This document shows, one piece after another, positions 46,146-57,464 of a stretch of 64,000 nucleotides of DNA (positions are counted from its first letter, which is position 1; each line of letters opens with the position of its first letter). A model generated the notes under the pieces. The model searched no databases. It worked only from the letters and a program-made list of their open reading frames with translations, and was not told the DNA's origin. The position numbers were made by a program, and so were the translations under genes. Source of the DNA: Cavia porcellus (lineage: Eukaryota; Chordata; Mammalia; Rodentia; Caviidae); contig NW_026947486.1 of assembly GCF_034190915.1 (NCBI RefSeq), positions 82,006,044 through 82,070,043 of the forward strand, written 5' to 3'.

Positions 46146-46334
46146 AGGATAGTTCTGGTTTTAGAAGGCAGCATTCCCTCCGCGCTGCGCTGGGCTCCTT
46201 TCTTCCCCATCTGTGTCACATCAGGGAAAGTGGCAGGAGGCAAGCTTTTCCCAGTAGACTCTCCAGCTCATGCTGACAGCCTTCGGACTTCCCCCTGGGC
46301 CTCTTTCTCCTTGTCCTTCTCTGTGTCTTTCTGA

Positions 46335-46415
46335 GCTTTGCATTGTTCCCTTGTCTGTGTCTCTTTGTGTCTCTCTGTCTCTGTCTCTCTGTCTCTCCGT
46401 CTCTCTCTCGCTCAT
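46335..46415. repeat. Pyrimidine-rich (TCTCTG)n simple repeat
   Basis: Imperfect GTCTCTCT units. Confidence 0.85.
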
Positions 46416-46729
46416 GCCAGCCTTACTCATCCCTCCACTGTGATTTACACTTTCTCTTTCAGCTCAGTAGATTATGAAAAAGAACAGTCCCAAAACATGA
46501 TAATCTGCCAACCTGTGAAACGGTGCATAGCCTAAGAAATAATGACCTACTGTTCTTTTCCTTTGTAGTAGGGGTTGGGAAGTGAGAGGTCCGATTCAGA
46601 AACCCTAACCTCTTACTTCATAACCCTGCTGCTGGTGACAATAGCCTGACTCTGCAAGTGGAACTGAAAAGACTGCAGCCAGCTCTTTGGCAGCCACTTG
46701 TTGCAGACACTCGATGTGAAATGATAAGC

Positions 46730-46870
46730 CATTTTAGAATCAGAAGAGCCTTTGTCTGTCTCAGCTCCATCATTTTGCTCACGGAGGTCAAGTTACGTGC
46801 CCAAATAGGCAACAGAGCTGGGAATAGAACTCTTGCCTCTGTGTTCCTTGTCTAGTGCTCTGTCCCCGGT
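46730..46870 (-). repeat. MIR-like fragment
   Basis: GGTCAAGTTACGTGCCCAAATAGG and CAGAGCTGGGAATAGAACTC are the complement of MIR. Confidence 0.65.
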
Positions 46871-47289
46871 TGGCTTAAGTCCTGTGCTCTAAAAGGCCCC
46901 CTTCATTAAAGTTTCATGGCAGCGAGGAAGGCCCAGAAAACACTACAGGCCCTGTTCATTGCTGGTGCAGAATTCATTAGATGGAGACCTTAGCACTCAT
47001 GAATTGAAATGTGGAAGTCTCCTAGCAGCTTCACTCTTCCACATGTTACTTATTTCCTTTTCTGCTGACTGTTCACTTAAGTATTTGGTGGCTTCATAAT
47101 CCTTCAGGAAGACAGTACTTCAATCCAACCTCTTTATTAAAGGTTTAATGGAGTAATAAACACGAGTCATCAAAACACCACGTTGTACACCTCAAATGTA
47201 TAGGACTTTTGTGTTTCAATTACACTTCAAAAAAGCTGGGGAAAAAAAAAAGAATCACTTTGTTCTTTTGAAATATACACCAATAAATT

Positions 47290-47530
47290 ACATCATATTT
47301 TTAATTATATATATATATACAGGCATACTGGATGGTGCATGCCTGTAACCCCAGCACACAGGAGGCTGAGACAGGAGGATCTCCATGAGTTTGAGGTCAG
47401 ACTCGGCTACATAGTGAGTTTAAGGCCAGCCTGGTCTACATACTGAGACATTGCCTCCAAAAAAACCACCAACAGAAGAGGAAAGAGGGGAAGGAAAAGG
47501 AGGAGGAGGAACAGAGGGAGAAACTGCCTA
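47290..47530 (+). repeat. SINE B1 after an (AT)n run
   Basis: (TA)n at about 47308-47320, B1 at 47325-47468, then a GGA-rich tail (GGAAAGGAGGAGG). Confidence 0.85.
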
Positions 47531-47709
47531 TTGCCTCTCACACACACTACGGCTCACTTGATTCCATCCCTCTCCAAACCATATTTTTGAAATCTTTCTC
47601 CCCAAACACAGTGGTTTCTGAGACCCATAGGGGCAGATCCCACTTCTCTGTCACATCTGGCATGGTGCTCCCAACTAACAGTCATTCATTTTCCTTGGCA
47701 AACGGATCA

Positions 47710-48420
47710 GGACCACTGGTTTCCTTTTAAAATTATTGTTTTAAATTTTCAATGAACACACAGTAGCTGTAAATATTTGGGGGTACAGTGCAACATTTCA
47801 GTATGTGTACACCATGTGTACCTGTCAAATCAGGGTAATTACCATTTCTGCTTCTTTATCATTTCTTTGTGTTTGAAGCCTTCAAATTCCTCCCTCGTGG
47901 TCCTTCACAGAATATACAATAGGTCATTTCAAGTTATAATCACTCCGTCCTCCTGTTAGAACACTAGAATGTATTCCTCTTGTGTTGTGGTAGCCATTAT
48001 CCAGCCTGTATCTCCCACCCTTTCTGGACTCTGCTCATCACGATTCACTGTCTTCTTTGAGATCAACAGTTTTTGCTTCCACTATGCTGAGTGAGATCAT
48101 GTGGCACTTGTTTTCTGGACCTGGTGTATTTTTCTTCACATAACATCCTTCAGGTTCATCCATCCTGCTCAAATGACAGGATTTCATCATTTCATGGATG
48201 AACAGTATTCCATTACATGTGTACCATGTTTTCTTTATTCATGAGTCCACTGACGGGACATTATGAATTGTGTCATAATAAACGGGAACGCAAGTGTCCC
48301 TGTAGTGTGCTGACTTTATTCCTTCATGTGTAGATCAAGAAGTAACATAAGGGGTCATCACTAATCCACATTCTCACCAACAATACGGAAGGGTTCCCTT
48401 CTCATGGGAGCTGGTTTCTT
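47710..48420 (-). mobile_element. LINE-1 3' region, antisense
   Basis: Plus-strand text GTTCATCCATCCTGCTCAAATGACAGG, ATGGATGAACAGTATTCCATTAC and CACATTCTCACCAACAATA is the complement of L1 ORF2 3' sequence; the leftward AT-rich part fits an old L1MA/MB-like 3' UTR. Confidence 0.85.
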
Positions 48421-48712
48421 TTTTTCTTTTTCTGTTGTTTGTTCGTTTTGTTTTGTGGAGGAGGAGTTGGTTTCTGACCCCAGTGTTACTGCTACTTACT
48501 TGGCAGGCTATTTGGGCCACTTGATGTCTTTGGAGTCTTTCCTCCACTGTCTACAGGCATGAAGTGCATCAGTATTTCCCAAAATGTCTTCCACAGAGTC
48601 CTTAGGCTCAGGCGCAGTATGTCACAGGGTGAGGAACAGCTGGGGTGGGCAGGGTGGCCTGTTTTTCCCTCCTCCGTAACCACAGTGGTTACAGTTTTCT
48701 GTTTCATATCAT

Positions 48713-48716
<4 letters not shown>

Positions 48717-48754
<38 letters not shown>
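48717..48754. repeat. (TG)19 microsatellite
   Basis: 38 bp of uninterrupted TG. Confidence 0.98.
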
Positions 48755-48757
<3 letters not shown>

Positions 48758-48834
48758 TTTTGTTTAAACAGAGGACACTGGAAAAAAAAGAAGGAGGAGG
48801 AGGAGAAGCCAGGCACTCAGGTTTTGTTCATGAA

Positions 48835-48858
48835 GCAGCAGCAGCAGCAGCAGCAGCA
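48835..48858. repeat. (GCA)8 trinucleotide repeat
   Basis: Eight perfect GCA units followed by GTAG; within a chance frame, no gene support. Confidence 0.98.
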
Positions 48859-48889
48859 GTAGAGGAAGCAGAACGATACAGAAGAGGAG

Positions 48890-48997
48890 GAAACAGGTGT
48901 AGCAGCACATGCCTGTAATGCAACCACTTAGAAAGCTGAGGCAGGAGGACTGCTGTGAATTCAAGGTCAACCTGAACTACATAGTGAGTAGTTTCGA

Positions 48998-49045
<48 letters not shown>

Positions 49046-49215
49046 AAAGAGAAAGAATAAACAAACTGATGAAAGAAAAAACAAAAAATTACAAGAGCTG
49101 AGTATGGTGGCGCATGCCTGTAATTCCAGTACCAGGGAAGCTGAGACAGGAGGATCACCACAAGTGCAAGGCCAGCCTGAGCTACATAGTGAGACTTTGT
49201 CTTAAAAAAAAAAAA
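48890..49215 (+). repeat. B1 - (GAAA)n - B1
   Basis: B1 with its tail expanded into (GAAA)13 (48996-49048), then a second B1 at 49100-49200 with an A12 tail. Confidence 0.9.
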
Positions 49216-49359
49216 ATTAAACCACTACTGGTTGCAGAATTCTGTTACTTGCATTTGAAGTCTTCTGAACTAACACAGTAACCTTTACCCAGGAGGCTGC
49301 TCATTTGTTCCACTAGCAATTCGAAACCTGAGATATTTTCAACATGCAGCTCAAAGGTC

Positions 49360-49670
49360 TTTGGCTGAGGCCTTTCCCTGACCACTGCACACTTCACCCA
49401 TGTCCTGTCTGCATAACTTCAGAACTTGCATTTCCCCGGCTTGCTGTGCTTTCACAGTTCATCACCGTGTGCTTTTGCACAGCTTTTCACTCTGATTTCT
49501 ACCAGGTTCTCCAACTAGACCAAGCTCCTCGGGTCCCACACCTCCTCCTGTTTTCCTCATCTCCGGCGCTGCCAGCAGTGCCCAGTGCAGTGCCTGGCAC
49601 AGCGTCTTCCCTCAGCCGTCCACGTCCCAAGAGCGCCAGGCAAGTGCTACGGGAACTTTAAGTGCTGAAC
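49360..49670 (+). repeat. L2 LINE fragment
   Basis: GGCCTTTCCCTGACCACTGCA and CCCAGTGCAGTGCCTGGCACAG mark L2 3' sequence. Confidence 0.7.
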
Positions 49671-49834
49671 AAAAGGCACCTCGTTCCTCCCCCTCACACT
49701 CCAGGACAGGTAACTCAAAGTCCAAAGTGACAGGTGATATTTTATGAACTAAAACGGTTGTATGAGATTTAAGTATTAAGGATTATTGAACACGCAAAAT
49801 CTACACTGCAGAACACATAAATCAATATTTCTCA

Positions 49835-50120
49835 GCAACCGCTGCGCATTAGACCCACCAGGGGATGTTTCTAAGCAATGGATGCCAGAGCCCAGCCCCA
49901 GGGAGGCTTAGTTAAAGTAAGGTGTGACTCAGTGGCCGGTTTGCAGAGGCCTCGGGCGACCTGCCGTACTCCATGTGGCAGCGCTGGGGCAGAAGCTCTT
50001 CAACCCTGGCATGCACCAAAACCATCATGGTTACACAAAACGATTTCTGAGCCCCACTGCCAGAGAATTTCCAGGCCTTGGTGGGGACCCAGGAATCTAC
50101 ATTTTTAGAAAAATAACCCA
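49835..50120 (+). mobile_element. MER5A-like fragments, two
   Basis: GCGCATTAGACCCACCAGGGG...CCAGAGCCCAGCCCCAGG (about 49845-49910) and CTGAGCCCCACTGCCAGAGAATTTC...GGAATCTACATTTTTAG (about 50045-50110) both resemble MER5A. The two pieces may be parts of separate insertions. Confidence 0.55.
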
Positions 50121-50174
50121 ATGATAAAGGTCTACGTAGTCCATGAAGGACACTTGGTGAAAATCTGTTTTTTT

Positions 50175-50265
50175 GTTCTTTTTCTGGTACTAAGAATCAA
50201 ACTCACGACCTCAGTGGTTGCCAGGCAGGTACTTATGCCGCTGCTAAACCCCCAGCCCCAAGCAA
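50175..50265 (-). repeat. SINE ID
   Basis: CTGGTACTAAGAATCAAACTCACGACC to CTAAACCCCCAGCCCC. Confidence 0.88.
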
Positions 50266-50269
50266 ACCT

Positions 50270-50745
50270 GTTCTAAGTGAACTTATATCTAGAAAATTTT
50301 GCAGTCTAATTTTTTTGCTTAATTAAACATATACTGTTAACTGAAAATGAATCTGTAATTATCATAATCAAATATAGGAAAATAATTATGGTTCTCTGCT
50401 CTGAAGAAAGAGAAAAATCAAGTTTTTTTAAAAACTTAAATTGAGGGGTCAAACTGAAGAATAATAGCAATTTTCAATCTGCTAGAAATAAAAATAAGGG
50501 TGGAAAAGAAAAAAGAAAATTTCATTGTGCATGACAGGAACATTTTTCTGAAAAGTAAGAGCATAAACTTTGCACGTTACCCAAATTTAGGAGGGTCAGT
50601 CAGTGTGAAAATTTGTTATAGGGTGATTTCTTTAGAAATGACTCACCAATTAAAAGTATTCCCCGTTCTTGCCTTGGAGACCTGGATGACACAAGCCAAT
50701 AACAGTGCCAAAGAACTATTGGGAAAGTGTAGGGTGAATAGATAT
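50270..50745. other. Intergenic, no feature recognised
   Basis: AT-rich sequence; nothing supported. Confidence 0.5.
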
Positions 50746-50751
50746 GGGAGA

Positions 50752-51090
50752 AGCCGGGCATGGTGGCTCACGCCTGTAATCCCAGCACTCGGGAGGCTGA
50801 GGCAGGAGGATCGTTGCAAGTTCAAGACCACCCTGGGCTACAAAGTGAGCCCAAGGCCAGCCTGAACTGCATAGCAAGACCCTGTCTCAAAAAGACTAAA
50901 AAAAAGTTTTAACAAGATTTCATAACCACCAGGCATGGTGGGTCACACCTGTAATACCAGCACTTGAGAGGCTGAGGCAGGAGGATCTTCTCGAGTTTGA
51001 GACCAGCCTGGGCTACAAAGTGAGCTCAAGGCCAGGCTGAACTACATAGCGAGACCCTGTCTCAAAAAGACAAAAAAAAAAAAAAATAGA
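50752..51090 (+). repeat. Two SINE B1 copies, well preserved
   Basis: Copies at 50752-50908 and 50930-51088, both complete from GCCGGGCATGG / ACCAGGCATGG to CTGTCTCAAAAAGAC plus A tail. Confidence 0.95.
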
Positions 51091-51348
51091 TATGAGAGAA
51101 ATCAGCTCTGCACAGCCAATTTGGGCCAAAGAGAAAAAGAGGACAAAAGCAAAAATAAAAGCACACGCCACATTCAGACATGGCTTGGCACAGAGTAGAC
51201 CTGTGCAGGGTAGTGGCTATCGGTGACAGCTGGTAGTTTTTGCACCATGCACAGCTCGTTGGAGCTGGGGAGAAGTTCTCCAGGTAGGGTCCTGGTATTG
51301 TTCTGTGATCTTGTGATTGACAGGTCTGTTCATTTCCTAGCCAGCTTT

Positions 51349-51539
51349 TCTTTTTTCTTTTCTTTTCTTTTTTCTTTTCCTTTCTTTGTTTCTGTTTTTT
51401 TCTTTCTTCCTTCCTTCCTTTTTCTTCCTTTCTTTTTCTTTCTTTCTTTCTTTCTTTCTTTCCTTCCTTCTCTCTCTTTCTCTCTCTTCTCTCTTTCTTT
51501 CTTTCTTTCTTTCTTTCTTTTTTTCTTTCTTTCTTTTTT

Positions 51540-51614
<75 letters not shown>

Positions 51615-51730
51615 CTTTGAGACAGGGTCTCACTATGCAGCCCAGGCTGTCCTTAAACTCTCAGTGATTCTCCTACCTCTGCTTCCTGAGTGCTGGGATT
51701 ACAAGTGTGTACACCTTGCGCTGCTTCTAA
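51349..51730 (-). repeat. Long (CTTT)n tract on the tail of a SINE B1
   Basis: About 265 bp of almost pure pyrimidine (51349-51615), the last 75 bp perfect CTTT, leading into a minus-oriented B1 (51616-51727). The tract is evidently the expanded poly-A tail of this B1. Confidence 0.95.
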
Positions 51731-52450
51731 GCAGCTTTGCCATGCCCTATCTCTTACAACAGATTCAGATTTAAATGCATCAACGTTTCAAACTATTTGG
51801 ACCCGAGTTGAATAGTGGGTTCAAATCTGTGAGATTAAACTAAAGAGAGATAACATCTCAGTTTAGTTTGGTTGATTAATTCTATTTTACAGTAGAAAGG
51901 AGAAGAGGTTATACACAGCAAAGACTCAAGTGAAAATATATGCAGAGTTTTGTTGGTGACAAACTGAACATGAGTCAACAATGTGGTTCTTTAAAAAAAA
52001 AAGGTGCAAAGTGTCAGCTAAGGCCACTTGGTTGGAAAGTTTGAGTCAAAGACAATGACACCGAGAGGACTCTGCCATCCAGTGATGTATGTCATCGTGG
52101 GTTCCACAGTTCCAGGAGGATTTAGTGATCCTCCGGAAGGAGGCCAGACCAGGAGGCCCTGGTAAATATTCGCATGGGGCCGTACTTGGGATCTTATAGG
52201 GTAGCCATCTACAAATACCCCAGAGTGAACAGAGGTAAGAGGACAGGAGATGTTTTACAGTGCCGCAGAGAGAAAAGTAGAAAGAGTGCTTTGAAATCTC
52301 AAGGAGCCAGAGTTCAGTCAGAAAGGGAGAGTTTATAGTGAGACCTTAAAAATGTAGTAACTTGTAATGACTTGTTCCAAATCACTAAAAGTGTTCTGAG
52401 AGAAGCCAAAAGAGTACTGTTCAGAAAATGTGAGAGAAGTTTCAGCATCA
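51730..52450. other. Intergenic, no feature recognised
   Basis: No repeat or gene recognised. Confidence 0.5.
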
Positions 52451-52454
52451 GAAG

Positions 52455-52625
52455 AAAAAATACAGAGCCTAGAGCGACAGTACACGTCTATAATCCTAGC
52501 CCCTGAGAAGCTGAGGCAGGAGGATTGCAGTAAATTTGAGGCCAGCCTGGGCTACATAAGCGAGTTTAAGAAAGCCTGTATTTTCTTAAACTCTGCGACA
52601 TTCTGTCTTTTAAAAAAAGAGAAGG
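52455..52625 (+). repeat. SINE B1, diverged
   Basis: AGAGCGACAGTACACGTCTATAATCC to TTTGAGGCCAGCCTGGGC, then an altered tail. Confidence 0.75.
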
Positions 52626-52849
52626 GGAAGGGGAAGAAGAGGAAAAAGTTAAGTCGAATGATCTATAAGCACTCTACCAACACAGGGGGGCTTTCTCAAA
52701 TTCCTTGTGCCTTTGTATCTGTCAGAGGAAGGAGTTTGTAGTGAATGCAAATACAAATGACATTCAGCAGTGTTATAAATGGAAAGTACATTGGGTGCCA
52801 TCAAAATTTCTTTGATGAATATTTCAGAAATCTTTGCACCTTGTTTGTT

Positions 52850-53090
52850 TTTGTTACTTTGAGACAGAATCTCACTATGTAGCCCAGCTTGACCTTGAAC
52901 TCATGGTCATCCTCCAGCCCTGGCCTCCGATGGAGTGCTGGGATTAAAAGGCATGGGTCACCATCCCTGCCCGGCCTTTTGTTAATCACAAAATAACTAG
53001 AGAAGGTGGGGGTGTAGCTCTTTGGGGGACCACTTGCCTAGCATGATGGAGGCTGTGGGTTCCATCCACAGCACTGCAAAACAAAGGAAA
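52850..53090. repeat. SINE B1 (-) and ID-like (+)
   Basis: B1 at 52850-52978 and ID-like remnant at 53005-53090 (GGGGGTGTAGCTCTTTGGGGGACC). Confidence 0.78.
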
Positions 53091-53147
53091 ACCAGAAGAG
53101 TCCAGTGAAGACAGTCTCCCTAGCCCTTTCCAGGACTTACTTGGCTG

Positions 53148-53606
53148 AGCAGGCAGAATGACACTTCCTCAAAGGTGTCTTATCCTAATCTCTAGAGAAC
53201 ACAGAAATTGAGGTCTCTGGTAGAAATAAAGCTGTTACCATCTGGCTTTGAAATGCGGAAATCATACCAGATGCTTGGGTGAGCCCAGCGGAATCGCAAG
53301 GTCCTCATACAAAGGAAGTGACAGTCAGCCCAAGAAAGAGATGTGGCAATGAAGCTCAAGGTGAGAAGAGTTCAACAGAAGACTCTACTCACCATCACTT
53401 CCTTGGCCGTGAGCCCAGGAAAGTGGGCAGCCCACAAGAGAAAAAGCAGAGAAACCCCCGTTCTCGCTCCTCCAGCCTAGGAGCCATGTGGTCCTGTAGA
53501 TGATTTTAGGACACTGGGCCTCCAATGTGGTAAGATAATAAAGTTCTGTTGTTTCCAGCCACTAAGTTTCTCAAGACTTGATAAAGCAGTCATAGAAAAT
53601 GCAACA
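53148..53606 (+). mobile_element. ERVL/MaLR-like solo LTR
   Basis: AGATGTGGCAATGAAG, GTAAGATAATAAAGTTCTGTTG and CCAGCCACTAAGTTTCTC resemble the 3' half of old ERVL/MaLR LTRs. Internal retroviral sequence is absent. Confidence 0.65.
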
Positions 53607-53884
53607 TGAATTGCTAGCAAGATTGAACCTGAATGAAAAGAAATGGGTATGCATTTTGCCCTTGAAATTGGCATTTAGAACATATCTACAGGAAAGACAG
53701 TTTTTGGTTTATATTTTTTGGTTTGTTTTCTTTTCCACTTAACAAAAACCCCACAATAGAGGCATGCGCCACTTTTCGATAGTCTTAATACTTATGGTCT
53801 CACATCCTTTAGAAGCCCAAAAGGCTGGGCAGTGCTTTCAGGGACATTTGCAGCCCTGGCTACATTTTCCTTTCTTTTCTTTTT

Positions 53885-53972
53885 TTTTCCCCCTGGTACC
53901 AGGAATCAAACTCACGACCGCCTGCTTGCAAAGCAGGTGCTTATGCCGCTGAGCTAAACCCCCAGCCCCTGG
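53885..53972 (-). repeat. SINE ID, near consensus
   Basis: CCTGGTACCAGGAATCAAACTCACGACC, CTTGCAAAGCAGG, CTAAACCCCCAGCCCC. CCTGGCTACATTTTC flanks it on both sides (53852 and 53968). Confidence 0.93.
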
Positions 53973-54019
53973 CTACATTTTCAAGCCCTCTCCACCTTTC
54001 CTTCCCTTTCACTACTCAG

Positions 54020-54480
54020 GGTTTACAGAGGCAACCTAGAACTGTCCTTGACTTCTTTCCAACTTCACACAGCTCTTGAGGGCCTCCTACCTTCCCTGCA
54101 GACTGGCCAGGGCACGCTTGCTCACATCTTGCTTGGGAACCCTGGATCCAGCCCCCAAGGCATTGAAGGGCTCAGCTTGGCAGCTCTGCCTCTGTCCGCT
54201 GTACCTGCCCTGTGCTTCCCAGCTACACTCCCAGTTCCCAGGCCTTAATCCTGGCTGTGTCATCCACTGCCTGCTGGGTCAGTCTTCTTGGGATATCATG
54301 GCTAACTCACTTCCTCCAAGTCTTGACTTAACTGTCACTTTCTGAACGACTACTCTGCTTGACCCTGAAGCTTCCCCTCCTCTCCTCCACATGCAGATGC
54401 ATTTTCAAATTTTCTTTTCTTGCTCTTTTTTTTTCATAGCATTTACCTCCTTCTAACATAAACTATCACCTATTGAGTTT
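54020..54480 (+). repeat. L2-like fragment
   Basis: CTAGAACTGTCCTTGACTTCTTTCC and TAACATAAACTATCACCTA resemble L2; diverged and CT-rich. Open frames here are not supported as genes. Confidence 0.45.
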
Positions 54481-54514
54481 CATGCTGAGCATCTATCTTC
54501 CTTGATTAAAAAAG

Positions 54515-54600
54515 TAGTAACTCGTAGCCCAGGTTTGGCTTCAACCTTGCAGCAATCTTTCTGCCTCAGCTTCCTGACTGCTAGGATTGCAGTCAGACTT
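54515..54600 (-). repeat. SINE B1, truncated
   Basis: TAGCCCAGGTTTGGCTTC to GCTAGGATTGCAG. Confidence 0.75.
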
Positions 54601-54837
54601 TTACTTAAACAAATTCCAACGCCAATAAATGAGAACTCAAACTTATAAAAATAGGTTGTTTCTGGGAGTGGTTATTTGCATTTCAAACGATGATTCATTT
54701 CATTAAGTTTTACTACAGGGTTGCTTTAAACAATTTGCTTAATTAAAAAACAGAAAAATTGAGCCTGTCTCAAAATGGAGGTGCTGGGATAAATGATCCA
54801 CATTCAGTTCATACAATGGTCATTAAAATTTATGTTC

Positions 54838-55172
54838 TTGGGGCTTGGGACATAGAGTTCAGTGGTAGAAAGCTTGCCTAGCCCTAAGTTCCATACCCAG
54901 CCCTGCAAAAAACAAAACAAAACAAAAAAGAGTCATGTTTTTAATGATATTAGAAAATCCAAGCACTGGAATAAGGGAAAAGACTGGAAACAAAATTGTC
55001 CAATTAAAATTTTTAAATAGATAAATCTATGAAATACTGGAAGACATCAAATTATTAGCAGGTTGTTGCCAACTATATATTTTGCTTGTTTGTTTGTTAC
55101 TAGAAATCAAACATAGGGCCTTGCACTTACCAGGCAGGCACTTTTGTCTCTGAGCTGTATCCCCAGCCCTTC
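54838..55172. repeat. Two ID-like SINEs in opposite directions
   Basis: Plus copy at 54838-54930 (GGGGCTTGGGACATAG..CCCAGCCC) and minus copy at 55095-55172 (TACTAGAAATCAAACATAGGG). Confidence 0.75.
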
Positions 55173-55174
55173 AA

Positions 55175-55935
55175 CTGTTGATAATTTCCTTTCTGCTTTT
55201 AGAATTGCCTGTACATGTTCTATAAAAGGTGTGTATTATGTTTATTATAAAGATTAACTTTACAAAGCAAAAATCAAGGTTTGATTTCTAAAAATTTGAT
55301 TTGCACAAAGCTCTTAAAAATTGTCATTATTGGAGTGCATTTGTGGGGAAGGCAGAGAAGCTTCCAGGAAAATTATTTGTCAACTGTTTATGTAATTCTT
55401 TCATGTGTATAACAATGAGTATATAAGGTTACACATTCTGGTGAGTAGAGCTAACAATATATTATATACTTGAAAACTCTTGAGAGTAGACTTGTGTTCC
55501 TACCACCAAAAGCAAACAAACCCACACACAAAAAGACATGGGAGGTAATGCATATGTTAATTACCTCGAGCTAATCATTTCAAATGTGCATATATAAAAA
55601 CATCATGCACCCCATAAATATAAGCATTGGTATTTATCAGTGAATATATAGATTTTATTTACCAATGAAAAGAAATGAAAGAGCTACCAAGGGAAGGGGT
55701 ATATATATAGTAGAAAACTGAGGTAAAAGAGAAAAACAGATGGCCCTTTTAAGAAAAATGTGTGGCAGTTGCTTCTGTGGAATTAGCTAAGTGATTATTC
55801 AAAATCCTTATTATTTTGCAGGCTTAAAGTAAAGTGGGCTACAATGAATTGGCTACATTGAACTTTTTGAAGTCCAGTCTTGATTTTTGTTTTTGAAAGT
55901 GACGGGTTATTTGTTCTCTTTATGGAATGAGAGAG
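55175..55935. other. AT-rich left flank of the CpG island
   Basis: No coding or repeat family recognised; includes TATATATATAG near 55701. Confidence 0.5.
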
Positions 55936-55939
55936 TTCC

Positions 55940-56650
55940 GTTTCAATGTTCAAAACGGGTGGGGAGGACCGGGCCAAGAAAAAAGGCAGGCGGCGACGAC
56001 AAACCAACAAATTCAAGCAGGCTGTTTGGAGAAACGCTGAGTCAAGAGTCGGACAATCACGTGGAGACTTTCCTGAAAAAACGAAAGTTACGCGGCGGCG
56101 TCGCCTCCCCAGGGCTTTCCGCCCGCGCGAGGTGTGGTCGCGGGGCTCAGGGGCACCAGGCTCGGTTTCTGCCCTGCACGGAAGCCCGAGGAGGGTGGCA
56201 GAGAGGGGCAGGGGCTGGGGCTGGCGGGACCCGGCCCTCCGCGTCCCCTGCGCTCGGCCCCGCCGCGGGGTGACTGCGGCGCGACCGCCGTGGGGTGAGC
56301 GAGCGGCTCCGGGGTGGCCGCGGGCCGGGCAGGAGCCCGGGGGGCGGACTCGCGCTCACCCTGCCCTGCTGCTAACTCGCAGCTTTGGCCCTCCATCCTC
56401 GCCAGCTCCATCCGACCTTTTTAGGAAAAGAGCAGTCAAGCGCCACCCTTTATACCTATACCGACTCCGCTGGCAGGAAGTGCTTTGAAGTCTGGGCGAG
56501 CCTGTCTGCTCGGTGGCTGCTGCTGCAAGCGCAGGCCTGCGCCTCGCCGTGTTGGCCGCTGAGGTCCGCAAGTCGCAGTGTCTCCGGACCGCTCCGTCTC
56601 ATAGACAGACACACGGCTGTAGCCCGCATGTGCGTGTGCCCCAGGGGACA
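55940..56650. promoter_or_regulatory. Isolated CpG island about 20 kb upstream of LAMP2
   Basis: A sharp rise in G+C and CpG density (for example CGGCCCCGCCGCGGGG near 56255) between AT-rich flanks. Contains TGAGTCA at 56038, TCACGTGG at about 56057, and GC-box-like GGGGCGG near 56340. Long frames on both strands (for example 55946-56488) reflect few stops, and I recognise no protein in them. It may be the promoter of an unannotated, possibly noncoding, transcript. Confidence 0.7.
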
Positions 56651-56872
56651 CAAATTATTCACCTGAAATATCTTTTTTTGTTTTGTTTTGTTTTGGTGTC
56701 AGTTATGCCTCAGTAAACTGATTTGAAAGCACATTCCTAGGATTAAATAATGTTAAGTAACATACACTGATACATTCCTTTTCACTGAGTACCGGAAAAA
56801 AAATCACACTTCTATGCATTTAATTATTATTTTTGTAATTTGTTATTTATGTTAGGCTTGACTTTCCGTGAA

Positions 56873-56952
56873 TATCGGTACCGGGGATCGAACTCACAAC
56901 TGCCTGCTTGCAAGGCAGGTGCTTATGCCACTGAGCTAAATCCCCAGCCCTC
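56873..56952 (-). repeat. SINE ID, near consensus
   Basis: CGGTACCGGGGATCGAACTCACAACTGCC, CTTGCAAGGCAGG, CTAAATCCCCAGCCC. Confidence 0.93.
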
Positions 56953-57269
56953 TAGTTACACTATTTGACATGCAAAGTTTTTCCTGATGCCATTCAATTA
57001 ATGTTTTATTTACTATTGCTGTGATGCCTAACAAAACACAAAGTCATTATGAGGTAGGACAGAAAAAAGGCAAAGGAGAAACAGAAAATCATAATTTAAA
57101 AGTCATGCTTTTCAGAAGCTGGCAACTTCAGGAAGAAAAGTTACTCAAAGTTATCTCTCACTGTGCTCTGACTTGGTCATGCTTCTTTTCCTCTGGACCC
57201 ATCACACCCACCCACACCCCTTTTTATGTCCTTATGCCTCAGTAAACGATTTTAAAGCACGTTCCCCAG

Positions 57270-57330
57270 ATTAAATACATTTTGAGACAGGATCTCCCTG
57301 TGCAGCCCTGGCTGACCTCAAACCCATGAG
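57270..57330 (-). repeat. SINE B1 fragment
   Basis: TTTGAGACAGGATCTCCCTGTGCAGCCCTGGC only. Confidence 0.7.
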
Positions 57331-57464
57331 AATACAAATAATGGCTCATTTCAGAGGTGAAAAGACAGCATGTTTTATAGCAGAAAGGTAAGGACCTACT
57401 CTATTTTGTTTCTACCCTTTACCATATCAACTAAATTAATTTATGGGCTTAAAGTATCTTTAAG

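Noticed and set aside
45876..46334. 152-codon frame
   Set aside because: Overlaps L2-like sequence and a pyrimidine simple repeat.
48781..49048. CRISPR-like spaced repeats
   Set aside because: These are eukaryotic microsatellites with no spacers; the genome is mammalian.
51223..51774. 183-codon Phe/Leu/Ser-rich frame
   Set aside because: It is a read-through of the CTTT tract and a B1.
55946..56488. 180-codon basic frame in the CpG island
   Set aside because: No recognisable domain, and overlapping open frames occur on both strands; CpG-rich composition suffices. Kept as a CpG island only.
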